The notes under the pieces: generated by a model
The model's database searches: none
Told to the model about the DNA's origin: nothing
What the model saw: the letters and a program-made list of their open reading frames with translations, nothing else
From: Gammaproteobacteria bacterium
GTDB taxonomy: Bacteria; Pseudomonadota; Gammaproteobacteria; S144-34
Reading direction: 5' to 3'
Length of the DNA: 8,788 nt
NCBI GenBank assembly: GCA_015494165.1
Contig: WGBS01000013.1
Coordinates: forward strand, 1-8,788
Shown here: piece by piece, positions 6,427 to 8,788 of the stretch
Position numbering within the stretch: position 1 is the stretch's first letter
Layout: each line of letters starts with the position of its first letter
Translations under genes and position numbers: made by a program

Positions 6427-8787
6427 CTAGGCACGGGCCCGGGCGGTGCGGCGCAGCCGCGAGAGCAGCCGCCGGGCGAGGTCGCCGAAGAGCTCGGTCT
6501 GCGTCGGGTGCGGATGGATGGCCTCCGCCACCTGCTCCAGCGTCATGCGCCCGGAGACCATCATCACCGCCTCGCCGACCAGGGTGTCGGCGTGGTCGGC
6601 GAGCAGGTGCACGCCGACGATGCGGTGGCTCGTCCTGTCGGCCACGAGCTTGATCAGGCCCTCGGTCTCGCCCGTGATCATGGCCTTGGCGTCGATGGAG
6701 ATCGGGACCTTGACCTCGACCGGGTCGAGCCCCCGGGCCTTGGCCTGCTCGAGGCTGAGGCCGACGAAGGCGGCCTGGGGGCGGGTGAAGATCACCCCGC
6801 AGTCGAGGTCCGCATCGTAGCGGCGCCGCTCGCCCAGGATGCGGGCCGCGGCCACGCGCCCCTGGGCGCCGGCGGTGTGGGCGAGCATGTAGCCGCCGAT
6901 GACGTCGCCCACGGCGTAGATGTGGGGGACCGAGGTGCGGCAGCCCTCGTCGGCGGCGATGACGCCGTCGCGCACCGCAACGCCCGCCCGCTCGAGCTGC
7001 AGGGGCTCGAGCACGGGGCGCTTGCCGGTGGCCATCAGGACGAGGTCGCAGCTCGTGGTCCGGCGCTTGCCCTCGGCGTCGCGCCAGCGCACCTTCATAG
7101 CGCCCGGCTCGCCCTCGATGCGCTCGATGCGAGCCGAGACGTGCACCTCGAGGCGCGGCTCCGCGGCGAGCACCTCCGCGAGGCAGCGCGCGACCTCGGG
7201 CTCGACCTCGGCCAGGATGCGCTCGCGCGCCTCGAGCAGCGTCACGCGCGTGCCGAAGTCCTGGAACATCTGCGCCATCTCGGCGCCGATGGCCCCGCCG
7301 CCCACCACCACCATGCGCTTCGGCGGGCCCTCCAGCGACCAGACGGTGTCGGAGGTGCGCACGCCGCCGTGCTCCAGCCCCTCGCGGGCGCCGGGGATCG
7401 GCGGCACGAAGGGCGGCGCGCCGGTGGCGATCACGGCGCAGCCGAAGGTGATGCGGCGGCCCTCGCTGCCGTCGCCGGGGCCGGGGCGGGCATGGGGGTC
7501 CTCCGGCAGGCGCGAGGTGTCGACGAACAGGGTGTGGGCGTCCTCGAAGCGCGCGCGGCCCTGGATGTACTCGACCTTGACGGCCTTGTCCGTGCGCAGC
7601 GCGAGCCGGCCGCGCGTCTCGAGCACCTCGCGCCGGGTGGCCTCGAGGCGCTTCCAGTCGAGGCGCGGCCTGGCGGTGCCGAGCACCCCGAGGCGGGCGT
7701 CGTGGGCGCGGTCGCGGATGCGGTCGGCGGCCGCGCGCCAGGTCTTGGACGGGATGCAGCCGCGCCACAGGCACTCGCCGCCCGGGAGCGGCGCGTCGTT
7801 GACCAGCGCGACCTTGATGCCATGCTCGGCGAGCTCGCGCGCGCAGTCCTCGCCGCCGGGCCCGCCCCCGATGACCACCACCGGCCAGTCCCACTCGCCC
7901 TCCGGGATGCGCGGCCCCGGCGGCTCGAGCCAGTCGTCGGGCCGCTCCACCAGCTCCCGCAGGGTGTTGAGGAAGGCCGCCACCTCGGCGCCGTTCACCA
8001 CCCGGTGATCGGCCGTGATCGTGAGCGGCATGCCGCGCTCGCCCGCGGTGGCCACCGCGAGGATGGCCGCGGTGCCCGGCGTGGGGATGGCGTCGAACCA
8101 GTCGACGTTCAGCATCCCCATGTTGGAGATCAGGAAGGTGGGATTGGCGTACTCCTCGGGCTTGAGATGGCGCTTGCGCGCGCGCTCGACGAGCCCCTTC
8201 CACTCGGCGTGGAGCGCCTCGAGGGTGCGCGACTCGCAGCGGCGCAGCACCGGCACCACGAGCCCGCCGTCCTCGGCCGCCACCGCCATGCCGATGTCCA
8301 CCTGCGCGCGCTCGACGATGCGGTCCACCGGCTGGTAGGCCCAGTTCATGCGCGGGTGGCGACGCAGGGCCTCGGCACACGCCTTCGCGAGCGCCACCGT
8401 CACGGAAACGCCGCGCCGCTTGGCGCCGCGCACCAGGGCGTCGGGACGGGCGTGGACCGTGACGTGGAAGGTGGGCATGGTGAGCGCGGCCGTCATGGTG
8501 CGCGCGACGGCGCGCTCCATGGAGGTCATCGGCCGGCCCTCGCCCGGCACCTGCACCTCGGGCAGCGTCTCCGGCGCGGCCGGCGGCGGCGCGGCCGGAC
8601 GGGCGGTCGGCTGCGCGCGCAGCACGTCCTCGCCCGTGATCACGCCGCCGGGGCCCGTGCCCTGCACGTGCTCGAGGTTGACCCCCAGCTCGCCCGCGAG
8701 GCGCCGGGCATAGGGGCTGGCATAGCGGTTGCTCGGACGCGGTGCCGGCGCCGCGCCGGGGCGGCGCGCCGCGGGGGACGGGGCGGC
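6427..8787 (-). CDS. E2-E3 fusion of a 2-oxo-acid dehydrogenase complex (acyltransferase plus dihydrolipoyl dehydrogenase), 5' partial
   Basis: One uninterrupted frame of 786 visible residues enters from the right edge; the start and any lipoyl domain lie outside. Residues 1-21 are an Ala/Pro linker. Residues 22-58 are a peripheral subunit-binding domain (ASPYARRLAGELG, then GTGPGGVITGEDV). The E2 catalytic domain fills about 84-285, with SNMGMLNVDWFDAI (221-234) and the active-site motif ADHRVVNGA (259-267; His261, Asn265). After about 20 residues a full E3 flavoprotein begins: FAD GxGxxG at 307-312, redox disulfide Cys339/Cys344 (GGECLWRGCIPSK), NAD GxGxxG at 496-501 with Glu519 favouring NAD, FAD-binding GD at 627-628, and the catalytic pair His760/Glu765 in HPHPTQTE. 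E2 transfers the acyl group from lipoamide to CoA and E3 reoxidises lipoamide with NAD. The E2 part resembles cyanobacterial and plastid pyruvate dehydrogenase E2. The substrate (pyruvate, acetoin or other) cannot be decided without the E1 genes. The gene ends 89 bases before the antitoxin start. Confidence 0.93.
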   Translation of the reverse strand, partial: AAPSPAARRPGAAPAPRPSNRYASPYARRLAGELGVNLEHVQGTGPGGVITGEDVLRAQPTARPAAPPPAAPETLPEVQVPGEGRPMTSMERAVARTMTAALTMPTFHVTVHARPDALVRGAKRRGVSVTVALAKACAEALRRHPRMNWAYQPVDRIVERAQVDIGMAVAAEDGGLVVPVLRRCESRTLEALHAEWKGLVERARKRHLKPEEYANPTFLISNMGMLNVDWFDAIPTPGTAAILAVATAGERGMPLTITADHRVVNGAEVAAFLNTLRELVERPDDWLEPPGPRIPEGEWDWPVVVIGGGPGGEDCARELAEHGIKVALVNDAPLPGGECLWRGCIPSKTWRAAADRIRDRAHDARLGVLGTARPRLDWKRLEATRREVLETRGRLALRTDKAVKVEYIQGRARFEDAHTLFVDTSRLPEDPHARPGPGDGSEGRRITFGCAVIATGAPPFVPPIPGAREGLEHGGVRTSDTVWSLEGPPKRMVVVGGGAIGAEMAQMFQDFGTRVTLLEARERILAEVEPEVARCLAEVLAAEPRLEVHVSARIERIEGEPGAMKVRWRDAEGKRRTTSCDLVLMATGKRPVLEPLQLERAGVAVRDGVIAADEGCRTSVPHIYAVGDVIGGYMLAHTAGAQGRVAAARILGERRRYDADLDCGVIFTRPQAAFVGLSLEQAKARGLDPVEVKVPISIDAKAMITGETEGLIKLVADRTSHRIVGVHLLADHADTLVGEAVMMVSGRMTLEQVAEAIHPHPTQTELFGDLARRLLSRLRRTARARA

Positions 8788-8788
8788 C

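Noticed and set aside
7850..7960. Possible frameshift or missed stop separating E2 and E3 into two genes
   Set aside because: The frame is open throughout, E2 ends in its usual helix (LNTLRELVERPDDW) and E3 starts with a good FAD motif. No start codon with a ribosome binding site was seen for a separate E3.
6920..8008. 362-codon plus-strand open frame opposite the E3 domain
   Set aside because: It gives a Ser/Arg/Pro-rich translation with no recognisable domain, antisense to a confident gene.
6362..8380. 672-codon minus-strand frame overlapping the E2-E3 gene
   Set aside because: It is out of frame with the E2-E3 fusion, whose FAD, NAD, disulfide and His-Glu motifs are all intact; the alternative product is Arg/Gly/Pro-rich.

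Overview
This is a very GC-rich bacterial window in which nearly all sequence is coding. The gene families fit a proteobacterium, most likely a gammaproteobacterium: an HvfX-like DoxX membrane protein, a six-TM PAS-GGDEF-EAL protein, argG, a Phd/PIN toxin-antitoxin pair and an E2-type acyltransferase. This taxonomic guess rests on family resemblance and is only moderately secure.

Layout. Plus strand, 1-1528: the 3' part of an FMN/[3Fe-4S] glutamate-synthase-domain gene, then a DoxX-family gene with a strong Shine-Dalgarno sequence. Minus strand, 1516-8787, read from right to left: an E2-E3 fusion gene whose start lies beyond the right edge; a vapB/vapC-type pair; about 450 bp with at most one small uncertain ORF and several palindromes; argG; and a c-di-GMP turnover protein. 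The two strands converge at 1516-1528, where the DoxX and GGDEF-EAL genes overlap tail to tail.

Two points stand out. First, one continuous reading frame carries an E3-binding domain, a 2-oxo-acid dehydrogenase E2 catalytic domain and a complete dihydrolipoyl dehydrogenase (E3). Two subunits of a 2-oxo-acid dehydrogenase complex are therefore fused, while the domain that normally recruits E3 non-covalently is kept. Second, the first 131 bases recur exactly at 667-797, 666 bp away and in frame, so the glutamate-synthase gene reads in a scrambled order at its left end. That is either a recent tandem duplication or an assembly artefact at a contig edge.

The genes do not form one obvious pathway. 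argG (arginine synthesis), the glutamate-synthase-like flavoprotein and the 2-oxo-acid dehydrogenase fusion are metabolic. The GGDEF-EAL protein is a signalling protein whose EAL domain has one altered catalytic position. The toxin-antitoxin pair looks like an accessory insertion between argG and the E2-E3 gene. I found no RNA gene, CRISPR array, insertion sequence or replication origin.
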